From assembly GCA_034440575.1 (NCBI GenBank), contig JAOTOL010001220.1:1-64000 (forward strand): a stretch of DNA of 64,000 nt, given 5' to 3'. Position 1 is the stretch's first letter, and every line of letters begins with the position of its first letter. The notes under the pieces are model-generated. The model searched no databases. It had not been told where the DNA came from and worked only from the letters and a program-made list of their open reading frames with translations. Positions 1 to 12,266 of this stretch are shown here, piece after piece. The stretch comes from Imbricaverruca yamaguchii. Taxonomy: Eukaryota; Arthropoda; Thecostraca; Neoverrucidae. The position numbers were made by a program, and so were the translations under genes.

Positions 1-595
1 TCTTAGTCAAGTCAGGTCAGGTCAGAACAAGTAAGTGCAAGCTTGAACACCAACAGGGTACAAAACTTTTGAGGCATACAAAATGCATGCCAAGAAGAAC
101 TGATATGATAAAAAGCATAAACTGATAGAAAGCATAAAACAGTGAAATGACTAAAGGATCTTTGTAAACCATCTATTTTCTGACTGCATTACCTCACCCT
201 AGGACATGCTGGATAACACATATATTGATGAAACAATCACTTCAGCCTTCACCTAAATGTACTACTTGGAAAGATATACTAAATTTCTGTTAAATCAGGC
301 TAAATGAGATCAGATCATCTTGGATGATTAGTGGGCACAACTTAGGCCACATTGAAACCTAATTTAGATATGGTTTTACAAGGAACAGCACCATAAATTG
401 ACCATGTCATTTTGTAGAACATTTTGCATGGTACTTGAATTGGTCTTATGTTTTCAAAATTTGCAGGATATTGTAAACCAGCTAGGCTACTGCATGTTCT
501 TATCATTTTCAGCCTGAAATATTGCACACAAATGGAATTTTCCCCATTCAATAAGCTAAAAAAGAACACAGAAATTGATGTGACCTTAGGCAAGC
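1..595. other. Unassigned AT-rich sequence
   Basis: No coding signal, RNA gene or repeat that I can support. Short open frames on both strands lack recognisable motifs. The left part of a large inverted repeat begins near the right edge. Confidence 0.5.
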
Positions 596-601
596 AACAT
601 T

Positions 602-689
602 GGTGTTCTTTCACCAAGGCAAGTGGCATGCTATTTTGAAACATTAATGTTTCAAAATAGCATGCTGCTTGCCTTGGTGGAAGAACAGC
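602..689. repeat. Near-perfect inverted repeat, almost no loop
   Basis: Two arms of about 44 bases meet at position 645/646 with no spacer. The inner 22 bases on each side are perfect complements around the centre ACATTAATGT. The outer parts hold CACCAAGGCAAG and its complement with a few mismatches, and weaker complementarity continues a little further out. A transcript would fold into a long hairpin. It could be a foldback repeat or an inverted-duplication scar; the lack of a loop argues against an ordinary microRNA precursor. Confidence 0.85.
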
Positions 690-1410
690 ATGACCTTGGT
701 GTGGTGCTGATATGTTGCAACTAATGGCAGCATATAGCAAAATGACCTTAGTAGTCCACGCACCCTTAAGCCCAAATAATCAATCAATGGCAGCATATTG
801 ATAACTAAAGCATTACTCTATATAACCTGTCTCAAGTCAAGAATCTTCCATCACCTTGACCTAGCCTCTACATGACATATGCAAAAAAAGTGTTTAGGAA
901 TGTACAGAATGTTTTGTGACTGTCTATTCATTCATTTGCCATACCTGACAAGGTGGGGTGGGGGTGGGCTTTCAGGAGCTCCCAGACTGGTGAGGATTAA
1001 TATACAGCTTTTCCATTGCCATTGGGACATATTCAGAAGGCAAGGGAAAATAATCAGTATGGATGGATGGATGGGACAAAAAGCAAAATAATAACATTAA
1101 CATAAATGCTTCTCACTATTCATATATCAATACCTTGCAATGCATTTCAATTATGTTATCGCTCTAAATGGATGAATTGAAAAATATTACCAGTCATCAA
1201 GATACATCAATTTTTAAAGAAAATGTCAATTATGTTTTAGTGACAATGATTAGTGAACCCAGAGTATCAAACACACCAGGCAATTCCCACTACACACTGG
1301 CAGTGACACATATGCACTTATATTATATTTACAAAATATTCATAATGATGCAGTTCCCTGACTCAAAACCCCTTGTATAGTAATATTTTGCTGACAGCCT
1401 GAGAACTAAG
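690..1410. other. Unassigned intergenic sequence
   Basis: Nothing identifiable as a gene. Small ORFs show no family motifs. Confidence 0.4.
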
Positions 1411-1417
1411 CATTTAG

Positions 1418-1786
1418 ACAGACATGAAAGATCAGTGCAACGATGGGCCACAATGGCTCTTCTTGGTTGCACTCTGGATGCTCACAGTTGTCCACCAAAT
1501 CTGTCAATTAGTCCTCCATGGAATACTGAAAAAGCAAGCCCTCTATTCTTATGATTGTTTATGCTGTTTTTTTAAAGATGTCCAATGTGCTGCTACTGAC
1601 AATGGCTTCTGTCAGCTGGTTCATGTTCTATTATCCTGTTGGTGAAGAAAGACTGCCTTAACCTTGTCCTGCTGTGGTTAACTTCAATTTTGAATTGATG
1701 GCCTCTAATTGCATCATTTCTGTTAAATTCAAACATTTCCCTGGGATATCCCCTCTCCAGACCATGGACAAATTTAAAGACCACAA
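1418..1786 (-). mobile_element. 5'-truncated CR1-like LINE, 3' fragment
   Basis: Read on the minus strand, this matches the last ~65 codons of ORF2 plus the 3' UTR of the full-length LINE at 43.15-47.9 kb. The minus-strand frame at 1593-1784 keeps FKFVHGLERGYPREMFEFN, against FKFVNGLERGYLGEMFEFN in the intact copy, then loses frame near the HWNQLPEN region. The 3' UTR match continues to about 1418 and stops around the sequence complementary to TGCACTGATCTTT. A dead copy truncated at its 5' end is typical of target-primed reverse transcription. Confidence 0.85.
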
Positions 1787-1789
1787 TTG

Positions 1790-3030
1790 CATTAAATGAT
1801 TAAGCCACTCATTTTGCACAGAAAATGAGTTGTTCCATCATCTTAGTCACATTCATAAACATTGCATTGAACTGATACATTGAATTCAATGAATGTATAA
1901 AACACCCTAAAGCACAAATTTACCAGTTGTTAGGTTGTTTATTTAGAATGAAAAAATTAAAATTCACATTAAAGAGCAGTACACTCAACCTTTCATTGCC
2001 GAGCAGCACCACTGAACATTTCGACGAAAAGATAACCTTCCGGAGTATGGACAGGTAGGAACCTAGATGTTATCTCTAGTTATCTTGCCCAGATACGTCT
2101 GCTGATTCGCACGATGCGCTTTGTGAACAAGGAATGATCTAGAGCATTCTGATTTGCGTCAGTTAAGTCTCCGATCTTACATTTCACTTCTTGGGTTCAT
2201 TTGACCACTTACTTCAAGATCAGGACACCATTTCGAAAATATCACAAACGGTATGAAAATTTAGATTGAACAGACTTTTCTAGGAGATGAACACAAATGA
2301 AGCGAACAACCTACGCGCTCCAACACACCGACGGGCGGCTGTCAACTTATGCCAATGGCAGTTGAATCAGGTGCATTTTTTGGCACAGTCATCTGGACAT
2401 TTCTCACCATGTGACGTCAGTCTATTACGTCACTGTGGTTGCTGGCTTTAGAGGGCACTGAGCCGATGATGCATGAGACATGGATGATGAACGCCATGAT
2501 GGCGTGCATGATCCATGCAAGAGGTCTAGGCAGAGCCTCACCTAACAAGCACAGCAACAACATCGCAGCTACCCAAGCTCTCGCTCCCTTCAGTAATACC
2601 TAAGCAGTGAGAATGCGACAATACTGGGAGGGGAGGAGGCTGTCATGAACTTGTACTGGACTGGACGACCAGGGCTGGATTGATTTTTCACCATCATGGA
2701 TTTGAAGGACAAATCTATTAGACAATGGAACTCGGAGATACTATTTTCCTTCCAGCTCATGGAGTATACAACTTGTTTTGCGGTTTCAAGTGAGCATTTG
2801 TGCATCATATGAAAGAGGTATAGGTTTCCACCAGGGGTGTCGTTTTATCTACTTTGGAGATGGCTCAAGCCACACCCACTTTCTTTTGAGCCATCCAAAT
2901 TGGGATTTGAACTATCCCAATGGTTTGGAAGAAGAAAATAAGAAGCATTAAATCAGCAATGCATACTGCATGGAAGTACATATATCAACAGCCATTTTCT
3001 TTCCTCAGTGTCAAGGTGCAGTGCAGAGGT
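1790..3030. other. Unassigned intergenic sequence
   Basis: No gene recognised. The stretch at about 2400-2460 contains two TGACGTCA-like or TACGTCA half-sites (CRE-like), which could be chance. The minus-strand ORF at 2590-2808 has no motif. Confidence 0.35.
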
Positions 3031-3036
3031 AGCTGG

Positions 3037-3112
3037 GCTCCCTTTTTTATTAAAGACATAAAGGCATAAACAATCAGTGCAACTATGAGCTACAAGGCGC
3101 ACTGGAGGGGGC
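3037..3112 (-). mobile_element. Short CR1-like LINE 3' end fragment
   Basis: The minus-strand sequence matches the end of the intact LINE: the complement of AATCAGTGCAACTATGAGCT corresponds to the LINE 3' UTR. It ends in two TTTATG(C/T)C octamers followed by TTTAATAAAAAAGG. Short octamer tails are characteristic of CR1 3' termini, so this copy helps define where the family ends. Confidence 0.6.
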
Positions 3113-3599
3113 GGTTACCCTCCCCCAAGATCTCGGCCCCTATTAAGGCTAGACCAACGAAGTTCGTAGGGTGTATGGGCACGATAGTGAACTCTATTGT
3201 GTGCAAATTGCATGACCTTTTTCAATATCTTCAAGGTTAAATGAGGTCAAAATAACAAAATTGTCTGGTTTTGCGTGGCTTGACTTGTCATTGTCATGGA
3301 TCGCTGTGATTGTGTTTAAATGCTCTAAAACTGCCGTTAATGATATGTTGGACATTACTAATGATGCAATACAGATGCCAGATCCGCCATTTGATCTCAG
3401 GTAACCTATATAGGAGCACTTTATCAGGTCATTACTTGCTCCAGTTACCGGAACCGGGCTGCCAACCCGACTGCTCCGTTGGGCGGCTCGGCACAATCGG
3501 CTTCGCAATGAAAGGATTGAAATGCATGAATAAAGTATGGAAACGCTTAGGCACACGATGACAAGCAAGCAAAGTGATAGCAATTGCATGACGTTGCGA

Positions 3600-4196
3600 T
3601 TGATGTAGTCTGGCGCTGCGAATTGTATTTTTATAAATACTTTAACGGCCCCAACTTGAAAAATGTTCGCCCGATTTTAATTTTTCTTGTTTTAAGCAAT
3701 TCGCCCGACATTTTCAAAGCAGGTATGGAAGAATAGCATATTTCGGCCGGTACAATATGGAGTTATGTACGAAAAATCGGATGGATGGGCGGATTTCGCC
3801 CTCCACCCCTCCAGGGCATGTGTTAACCTGTCATGAACTTGACCTGACATGATCTCGGTGACCTAACATGACTTTGAAATAATGTAGCATAACAATATAC
3901 ATGAAACAAGTCGCTAATGTTGGGAAGAACACTTCCTTTTCGCTAATATACGGGAAGCGCATCAGCGCCGATATTTGTGGTCTGGCGCTGAAATTTGTTT
4001 TGACTTTAACGACCACTAACTATAAAAATTGTTCGTCGATTCTCGTTTTTCTTACCTTAAGCAACACGCCGGTCATTTCTAAGCAGGTGCACAAACAATG
4101 GCGTATATCGACTGGTAAAATCTGGAGTTATCTACGAAAAACCGGAGGGGTGGGCAGATTTCGCCCCCCCCCCCTCCAGGGCGCGTGTTAACCGTT
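3600..4196. repeat. Two diverged direct copies of a ~225-bp repeat
   Basis: Copy 1 (about 3605-3830) and copy 2 (about 3980-4196) share an ordered series of blocks: TCTGGCGCTG, ACTTTAACG, AAGCAA...CGCC, AAGCAGGT, ATGGAGTTAT or CTGGAGTTAT, TACGAAAAA, GGATTTCGCCC or AGATTTCGCCC, and CTCCAGGGC. Spacing is about 370 bp. Divergence is substantial, so the duplication is old or the copies are separate insertions of one family. No coding potential is evident. Confidence 0.75.
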
Positions 4197-4199
4197 TCG

Positions 4200-4875
4200 C
4201 TGATATGTTTTGATAGACTTACTGGGCTGGTACCTCTACTAGCATTACTACGGCGATTGCCAATGACAAGAGTCATATCTATTGAAAGCAAAAATATTGC
4301 TAAGCTGTATCTAACGACCAGACATGAAGAAGTAACACATCTGATCATGTTATCAAGTTGTGCGCACAATTTATGTGACTCAGCGGCGCAATGTGGACGA
4401 AGCTGCTTGCGAATACCTTTTTTTGGCAAACAGTATAGTTGAAGCAAAATAATGGAAAACTACCATTGTTTGGTATTCCGCATTCGAAAATCCTGTTCAC
4501 TGAACATCCTGAAGATCGAACCCCCCCCCCCCCCAACAAAAAAACGCATAGGTACTTGTAACCTTTGGGTACATGCTGGGTAAGTCGAATCCGTCTAACG
4601 TCGTAGAGGGACAGTACTCCTCGACTGTGGGGGACGATACAGGAAAATGGATATGTGGGACACGTTCACTGCATACCGTGCGGTGGCGACCCCGTAGGAT
4701 TTGGCGAGGAGGGGATCTAGTCGGAGTTCAACCATAAAGCTCAGCTTATCTATCGCACGCACAAAGGGAAGTATGCTGAGAAATGTGAAGCAAAGAGCAG
4801 GATCTTGCTGTTATTGCTAACCTTTTCATACCATTATGATATTAATATTTTGCGCATTCGGCGCATTCGTCGAGG
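4200..4875. other. Unassigned sequence between repeats
   Basis: Includes a C homopolymer at about 4521-4534. No gene recognised. Confidence 0.4.
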
Positions 4876-4877
4876 TA

Positions 4878-7469
4878 GGGTAGAGTGGGGCAAGATGCCC
4901 AGTTGGGTAAGACGCCCACCACCCTCTTATGGTCGAACTATGAAACTATTTCTATTGCCACTATTCTTGTTAAGTAAAAGCCTTTCCGAAACAACAGTGC
5001 ACAGCACAGAACATCTCAGGCAAGTCTCCTTAATTTATGCTGAACTTAAGTTTGTTTTCACCCCTTACGTAAAAAATCACTGATTTTGAAAGCTATGTTA
5101 CTTATAGTCAACGCGGCCTACATGAAATTTCTTTGTGGCTTGATTTCCGAGAGCATTCAAACGTTAGCTGAGCCAGTGCGCTGCGCCATGATTGTCCAAA
5201 TATTTTGATGATGTTTGATATAAATGTTCCCTATGTCTGGGGGTAAGACGCTCTCCAACGTTTTGGGGCAAAGCACCCACTGGGCGCCTTACCCCGTGTC
5301 AGGTGGGCGTCTTACCCCTCGAGCAAGAAAGTAGGATTGGATGGGGAAAGGATAGGCTGCGATGAAAATTGGCGTTGGTGCTGCTGTCAGCGACTGGCGA
5401 CGTTTGCCGATTGGCGCATGCACTGGCCAAGCTGGACGGCATTGCTCACAAGTTCAACTGAGAGAAAGTAATGGCCGGATTTGACTGGCTGCAGGGCTTC
5501 ATGAAGCAGCTTCCTGATATGTCGATCCACAAACCTCAGCCCACCAGTATCAACCGCTGCATCGGGTTCAATAGGGAGGACGTCAATCGCTTCTTCGAAA
5601 TATATTAGGAAGAGCCGCAGAAGTGTGTGGCGAGAGCAAAGGGATCTGGAATATCGACGAAACGGACATCACCACGGTCCACAGGCCACAGTCGGTGCTG
5701 ACCGAGAGAGGGCGGCGCAGAGTGGGCAGAATCACAAGTGCTGAGAGAGGCAGCAACGTCACCGTCATGTGTACCGTCAGCGCCAGCGGCCAGTACGTGC
5801 CACCAACGTTCATCTTTCCCAGAAAGTGGATGAACGAGTCGCTCATGAACAGTGCACCACCAGGGTCAGCGGGTGCCGCGACGCCGTCTGGGTGGGTGGA
5901 CACCGATGCCTTCATGGTGTGGCTTGAACATTTCACTCAAGTGGTGAAGCCTAGCCCAGAGGAAGAAACGCATCCTGATCCTGGATGACCAGAACAGCCA
6001 CAAATTACTGGCTGCGATTGACAACACCAGAGATCACGACATTGTCATGGTATCCCTGCCGCCCAACTGCACCAACCGGTTTCAGCCGCTATACGACAGC
6101 GTCTTCAAGGCGCTGAAGTCGGCTTACAACGCCTCAGCAGACAGCTGGATGTCGGAGCACCCAGGCCGCGGCATCATCTACTTTGAGGTGACTGGTCTCT
6201 TCACCCGGGCGTATAATAGGATCGCCAATATCGAAAAAGCTGCCAACGGCTTCAAACACACCGTTTTTTGCCATACTATCGTTAAATTGAAGTGCACCTA
6301 CATCGACAGCAAGGCTAAGCGGTTTTCCACTTTTTCAGATGTCGACGAGTTTTAACTCTGATATGAGAACCATTTCAAACTGTCATCAAGCCATTGTAAA
6401 ACATAATTAATTACGCCTTTATTCAGCTTCATTCGTAAGTTTGTTATCCCCTTATTTCGCAAACGTTTTCCGGTCACTGTTTTTACCGGTCACTACTTTA
6501 TATTTCGGGTCACTCCACACCTTAACTAAAAATAAACCTAGCTTCCCAATGTCAGGTCCCACGTCGTCTGATGGATCAGCTGGACCACTGCCTGTGGCCG
6601 ATCCAGGTCCAGTGCGGAGCTGCTGACGCCATTCAGGACCGATACAACCTGGAAGCGCACGCAGAGGGCGGAGCATGCCGAGGTCCTGACTCGCTCGCCC
6701 TACAAGAGGAAGCTGGAGGAAAGGCGCCTCCCAAAAAAACTGGTGAAGACGCAGAAGCCTATCTCTAAGCCGAAGAGACAAGCAAGCGGAGAGCAAGCTG
6801 GTACACATGCCAGCACCAGCCGAGATGAGACGACGTGTATCGTGTGCAGCATTTTTGTTTCGCCTGTCGTGCGAGCAGTGTATACAATGCTCGGAATGCA
6901 GACAGTGCACGTTCCACGCGCTGTCTGCATTCCGTGTCCCGCGCACTGACGCCGAGGACGAACAAATGACATATGTATGTGACTGTTGCAGGTCCTGGGG
7001 CAAAGACGTGAAGTTGATGTGTTCCGAATTGTGTGAGTTTCGGTCTGGTTTTTTACTGGCTGTCTTTAGCTTGAAATATATACAAAGTTGCTATGTCTGA
7101 TAATCGTTTCTGGTGTGCATATAATGCGTATGATATTTTATACAAGATTACATGGAATTCCAGGTCTAGACAGGACGTGAACGAACGAACAGTGAAAGTT
7201 GTATGTCTGAAGTTAAGTAGAGGAATTTTATCCCATGCACATGGGCCTTTTACCCCGTACCTGGGGTAAGACGCCCTTTTGCAGACCTTAAGGAAATCGA
7301 ATAAAAATATAGCTAAGCACGAAGCTGCGGTCTCGAGCCCTTTATGGTCGAAAGAAAACAAATCAGTGTATCCGATGATACGATGTTACAAAAGGCTAGT
7401 CGCCCAGTTGAATGCCGAGCGAGATATATCAATTCTCCCTTAAGGTGTGCGTCTTACCCCACTCTACCC
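4878..7469 (+). mobile_element. Pogo/Tigger-like DNA transposon (2.6 kb, TA target duplication)
   Basis: The element begins GGGTAGAGTGGGGCAAGATG and ends with the complement of GGGTAGAGTGGGGTAAGACG, giving inverted terminal repeats that match at 19 of 21 positions. A TA dinucleotide flanks each side (4876-4877 and 7470-7471), as expected for Tc1/mariner superfamily insertion. Copies of the motif GGGTAAGACGC, or its complement, recur inside each end (near 4904, 5243, 5305 and 7264) and look like subterminal transposase-binding repeats. The interior carries a broken CENP-B/pogo-type transposase. Intact ends and a clear target duplication suggest moderate age; the transposase is dead. Confidence 0.9.
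5470..6960 (+). pseudogene. Decayed pogo-like transposase (CENP-B HTH, DDE_1, PHD-like tail)
   Basis: Several frames together recover the family layout. A CENP-B-type HTH segment reads FDWLQGFMKQLPD, then FNREDVNRFF, and ends in a stop near 5605. After a frame change, the DDE domain starts with IWNIDETD (first catalytic Asp), followed by VMCTVSASGQYVPPTFIFP. Another frameshift near 5970 leads to LILDDQNSH (second Asp) and FQPLYDSVFKALK (third Asp). Further on, SPYKRKLEERRLPKK matches the basic C-terminal linker common in this family. Cys pairs in two frames (CIVC; CSEC; YVCDCC) resemble the terminal PHD-like zinc finger. At least three frame breaks and one stop make it a pseudogene. Confidence 0.85.
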
Positions 7470-7650
7470 TAAGTTGATCCAATTTCTACTTGAGTGGTCC
7501 CTCAACTTACCCCAGGAGTCAAATATTGATAAAAACTATTACGTGACAACGATTAGCAAAACGTGGGAGACCTAGCAGAAATCGGAGGATCGCATGTAGT
7601 GAGGCGAATTTTTATTTTTAAATTAAATCTAAAACTTAAAAACTATTGAC
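7470..7650. other. Spacer between two mobile-element relics
   Basis: AT-rich; nothing identified. Confidence 0.4.
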
Positions 7651-9040
7651 ACACTTTAAAACCAATGCCTCAAAATAGCTACCGGAACACACAACTAATT
7701 TACCCTCATTCGCTCCTCACATATGCAACCACATACCACAACTACAACACAGACTCACAGAAGCACTACTCAGATACCATTACAAAACACAACTTAAAAG
7801 ACAACACCCATGCATTCAGACACCAAAACTTCGCACCAAACGTATGCACAAACTCATGAAGAAAACACCACTCAAAACGACAATAGGATGCCGCATTCAC
7901 CAACACGCAAATAGGTTACACGTAACACTCCCCACCTCAAAACCACTCCCACCACCCACTGCATGGTGAACACACAAAACACCCACAACACTTTCCCATC
8001 CACAAATCGAAACATGCATACACAGACACAAAAATACAACCCTTCCTTCAATTCATATCACGTTACGAAAATTACAGTATCATCTATACCGACGGCTCCA
8101 AATCACACACAACACAGCAGACAGGCACAGCGGCGATGGTGTACCATAGCACAGCACCACCCCGGGGCATCTTGCGGGTCCGTCTGCACGACACAGCAAC
8201 CACATACATAGCATAATTATCCGCAATATTTTCCGCCTATTCCAATATCCACAAAAAAACATCATAACCAACCACAGACGCAAAATCAGCGATACAAAGC
8301 ACAGCACCCTACACCACATTCAAATACCCCTCATTTCCAAAATACTGCGCATACACAACAAACTAAATACTCGACAGCAACCACTCCTTTGGATTCCAAG
8401 CCATACAAGCATACAAGGCAACGAACACGTATACACTGAAGCAAACATAACCACAACACTGCAACAAACTACACAATGACCATACTCGCACTCCGACTAT
8501 TACCTCACAATATACTAGGCAATCAACAAACACATTCAACAAACATGGGATTTAGCAACAACACAGCTACACGAAATGCACCCCAAACACGCACACTAGG
8601 ACATCATCAATCAAAATACCAAATTCAAAGAACGATCACTGACACGACTACCATTGGCCACACAGCACTTACACACTCTTACCTCATTCTAAGGCGTCCA
8701 CGACCACAATGCACAACATGTCACCAAACAGTATATACTTATATACTGCACCAAATACACGAACAAAGACAACATATCGCAAACTACTCCACCACAAATA
8801 ACATCCCACTAAACATCATCACTCTCCTCAACGATGAACATCCAACATTACACGAACTTATTTTCAACTTTCTCTCCATCACATGCATACTGGAACAACT
8901 GAGGAAAAAGGAAAAGAAGAGAAAAATGGAACGTGGAAAAGAAAAGAAAAAACGCTTAAATAATGAAAATGAACAAAAGACTCGAAAAGAAGATCTGAAA
9001 ACCAAACGATATGTTCGAAAAAAGGAAGTAAAAAACATTA
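7650..9040 (+). pseudogene. Decayed LINE 3' part with RNase H domain
   Basis: Shifting frames on the + strand recover an RNase H domain of the kind that follows the reverse transcriptase in I-clade and related LINEs. IYTDGSK lies at about 8082-8102, ATTYIA-stop-LSAI at about 8193-8228 (the usual catalytic Glu codon is now TAA), and LLWIPSHTSIQGNEH at about 8384-8428. Downstream, GHTALTHSYL and the Cys pair CTTC (about 8656-8730) resemble the C-terminal zinc-binding segment of these elements. A purine-rich A-rich tract (about 8900-9040) probably marks the 3' tail. The + strand is strikingly poor in G over about 1.2 kb. Frame breaks show it is dead; the reverse transcriptase part is not convincingly visible. 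Confidence 0.75.
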
Positions 9041-9049
9041 TCCCCAATG

Positions 9050-9670
9050 TGCAATCTCATGTTCTTGCCATGTTCATACACTATGGCGATGCCCCGACCC
9101 CCCCCCCTACTACGCCCCATACCACAAGTTAGCACCGTCCGGACTAGCAACTCTTCACTGCTGCATTTTCTTCAGTCTCTGACCAGATCTACTGCCTCAT
9201 CTTCAAGACAGCTCAACTCAACTTTGCTCATCAGTGCTAACTTCAAGACGGTCTCAGCTCTACTCCGACACCTTTTAACAAGTTGACCTTACTATTCACT
9301 TTTCGTTTACTTTCCTGACTACAATGTTCCCCACATCCTCTTACTACACATATAACACCAACGCAGCTACATATACAAGTCTACCAACATTCGGAAACAT
9401 ACGATGTCACCAACACGGCGGCATGCTGGAAAAATTCACCCACCCATCCCACACACACTCCAGTAGTGCATTCTCCATAACTATACGGATAGACCCACCC
9501 CGACGGGGGATGGGGTCCTTGAGTCGGATTGTGTTCAGATTATGGAATTTTGGCACTGAAAGCTCACATCACAAACACTTGGCACATTATCCGCCACTTG
9601 AGGTCTAAGTTTATGTGAGCCACCGCATTATCTGTCACTGTGGTCTGCAGGCGGGTTTCTGCCATCGACC
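9050..9670. other. Unassigned sequence downstream of the LINE relic
   Basis: A C-rich stretch at about 9096-9110 may still belong to the LINE tail. No gene recognised. Confidence 0.35.
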
Positions 9671-9676
9671 TGGGTG

Positions 9677-9956
<280 letters not shown>

Positions 9957-10368
9957 GCCGTATTGAACTACACAGCGCTTTCAGCAACGACCGTGGTTGG
10001 CTCTTTTTAGTTACGTAAATATAGCCCTGCTTGGCTTTCGCATAGTTGTTGCATCGATTAGTTCTCTGTACGAAAGCAAGGCTTCCAAGCACCCAGCCCG
10101 TGAGTTTGATCCACAAGTCCACGAGATGCCGTGGACATTCGACCGAGTCAGTGGTTCCATAAGTCCGCCAGGGGTCAGGTTAATGGGTCGAGCTTCCAGG
10201 GTCGGCTATCGATTCAAAGGTAACAGTTCGGGCCCGGCCAGTGGACCTCTGTCCGGCCCGGTGGCGGCGTCAGCTGGGCGTCAGTCGGTGTCAGTCGGTG
10301 TCAGTCGCGTGCACTTTCACGCAACGCCCGCAGCCCATACACTGCTGCAGGCTGATAGCCAACATAAC

Positions 10369-10475
10369 CCAGCTGCTGACAGGTAACGGAACCAGCTGCT
10401 GACAGCTAACGGAACCAGCTGCTGACAGCTAACCGAACACAGCTGCTGACAGCTAACAGAACACAGCTGCTGACA
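10369..10475. repeat. Short tandem repeat, ~23 bp unit, 5 copies
   Basis: Five successive copies of CAGCTGCTGACA followed by GCTAACGGAAC variants. It lies immediately before the 38-bp array and may be a separate small minisatellite. Confidence 0.85.
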
Positions 10476-10490
10476 TCTAAGCCCCAGTCA

Positions 10491-11258
10491 GTGTAGACAC
10501 CTCCGTCCTACCACGGACGCTCCGGCCAGTGTGACACTGCCGTCTTACCGTGGACGCTCCGGCCAATGTAGACACCGCCGTCCTACCGCGGACGCTCCGG
10601 CCAGACACTTCCGTCCTACCGTGGACGCTCCGGCCAGTGTGACAATGCCGTCCTACCGTGGACGCTCCGGCCAGTGTAGACACCACCGTCCTACCGCGGA
10701 CGCTCCGGCCAGTGTAGACACCTCCGTCCTACCGTGGACGCTCCGGCCAGTGTGACAATGCCGTCCTACCGTGGACGCTCCGGCTAGTGTAGACACCGCC
10801 GTCCTACCGTGGACGCTCCAGCCAGTGTAGACACCTCCGTCCTACCGCGGACGCTCCGGCCAATGTAGACACCGCCGTCCTACCGCGGACGCTCCGGCTA
10901 GTGTAGACACCGCCGTCCTACCGTGGACGCTCCAGCCAGTGTAGACACCTCCGTCCTACCGCGGACGCTCCGGCCAATGTAGACACCGCCGTCCTACCGC
11001 GGACGCTCCGGCCAGTGTAGACACCTCCGTCCTACCGCGGACGCTCCGGCCAATGTAGACACCGCCGTCCTACCGTGGACGCTCCGGCCAGTGTAGACAC
11101 CTCCGTCCTACCGCGGACGCTCCGGCCAGTGTAGACACCTCCGTCCTACCGCGGACGCTCCGGCCAGTGTAGACACCTCCGTCCTACCGCGGACGCTCCG
11201 GCCAGTGTAGACACCTCCGTCCTACCGCGGACGCTCCGGCCAGTGTAGACACCGCCGT
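10491..11258. repeat. 38-bp minisatellite, about 20 copies
   Basis: Repeat period is 38 bp. Each copy contains CCGTCCTACCGCGGACGCTC and then CGGCCAGTGTAGACAC, with CCGCGG/CCGTGG and CTCC/CGCC variants. The core ACCGCGGACG is CpG-rich. Variant monomers are interspersed rather than grouped. No coding role is supported. Confidence 0.97.
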
Positions 11259-11259
11259 C

Positions 11260-12042
11260 TGACCGCTTCAGGGGCTAGGCACGGGCAAGCGCAAGAAGGC
11301 AACATGCGTCCGCAGACAGAGGGTCGGACAATTTTGTGAACCTCGCCGCAACGAACTCTTAGCAGCCTATCGATACATACTCGTCCAGAACTTCTTGTGT
11401 CCTATTTCGGCAGAATTGCAGGAATTTCAAAAAGAAGTGTAACCGATTTGGATAATTCTGAGCAGTGCATGGTAATTTTATATAGGTACACTGTATTCGG
11501 CAAATGGGCCGCGACTCGACGCAAGTTAATTAAAAAACCAAATCGCCTTTGCCAAAGTTCAACGCATTCCTCCTGACACTGGGATGTGCTGGCGGGTGTT
11601 GTGCACATATCTCAGCGTGAATGCACTAACCCAAATTGTCGAAATTCATGGTCGTCCGTTACCCTCGCCCATTCTTTTGTCCCTCAGGATTTCCGCTCAG
11701 CTTGAAGAACACACGACCTTTCAGCGCAGCGTCCTCTATAAGTTAGACTGACATTACTGCGATAGGTCGTCCGGCCTCGGGGTACGCAGCTCACTTGACA
11801 TAACGTAGCGAAGTGGCCGGGGGACTCGGTTGGTGCCTCGAAGTTCCCGATCGAAACCTCTGCTTTGAACAAAGAATGCGATTCCTTCGAAGGAAGCAGT
11901 GTGATGAAGGTTGCTAAAAATGAAAAGTAAAACAGCATCTCTAATCATCGGTGAAGAAAATAAGATCTGAAGCGCTGTGACAAATGGATACATATGCTTG
12001 ATGCTTACAAATCGTGACGGTGGGCTTGGGTCGGGTCGTGCC

Positions 12043-12045
<3 letters not shown>
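11260..12045. other. Unassigned sequence between repeat arrays
   Basis: No gene recognised; the minus-strand ORFs running into the microsatellite are artefacts of low complexity. Confidence 0.4.
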
Positions 12046-12046
<1 letters not shown>

Positions 12047-12098
<52 letters not shown>

Positions 12099-12215
12099 CA
12101 CACACACACACGCACACACACGCACACACACACACACACAGACACACACACAGAAACGCACACACATACACGCACACACACACAAACACACACCCACACA
12201 CCCACACATGCATGC

Positions 12216-12263
<48 letters not shown>
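12047..12263. repeat. Compound microsatellite (TA)n-(CA)n-(TA)n
   Basis: A TA tract (12047-12092), an imperfect CA-rich tract with GC, GA and AA interruptions (12092-12205), then a second TA tract (12220-12263). The two self-complementary TA tracts bracket the CA segment and can pair with each other. Confidence 0.97.
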
Positions 12264-12266
<3 letters not shown>

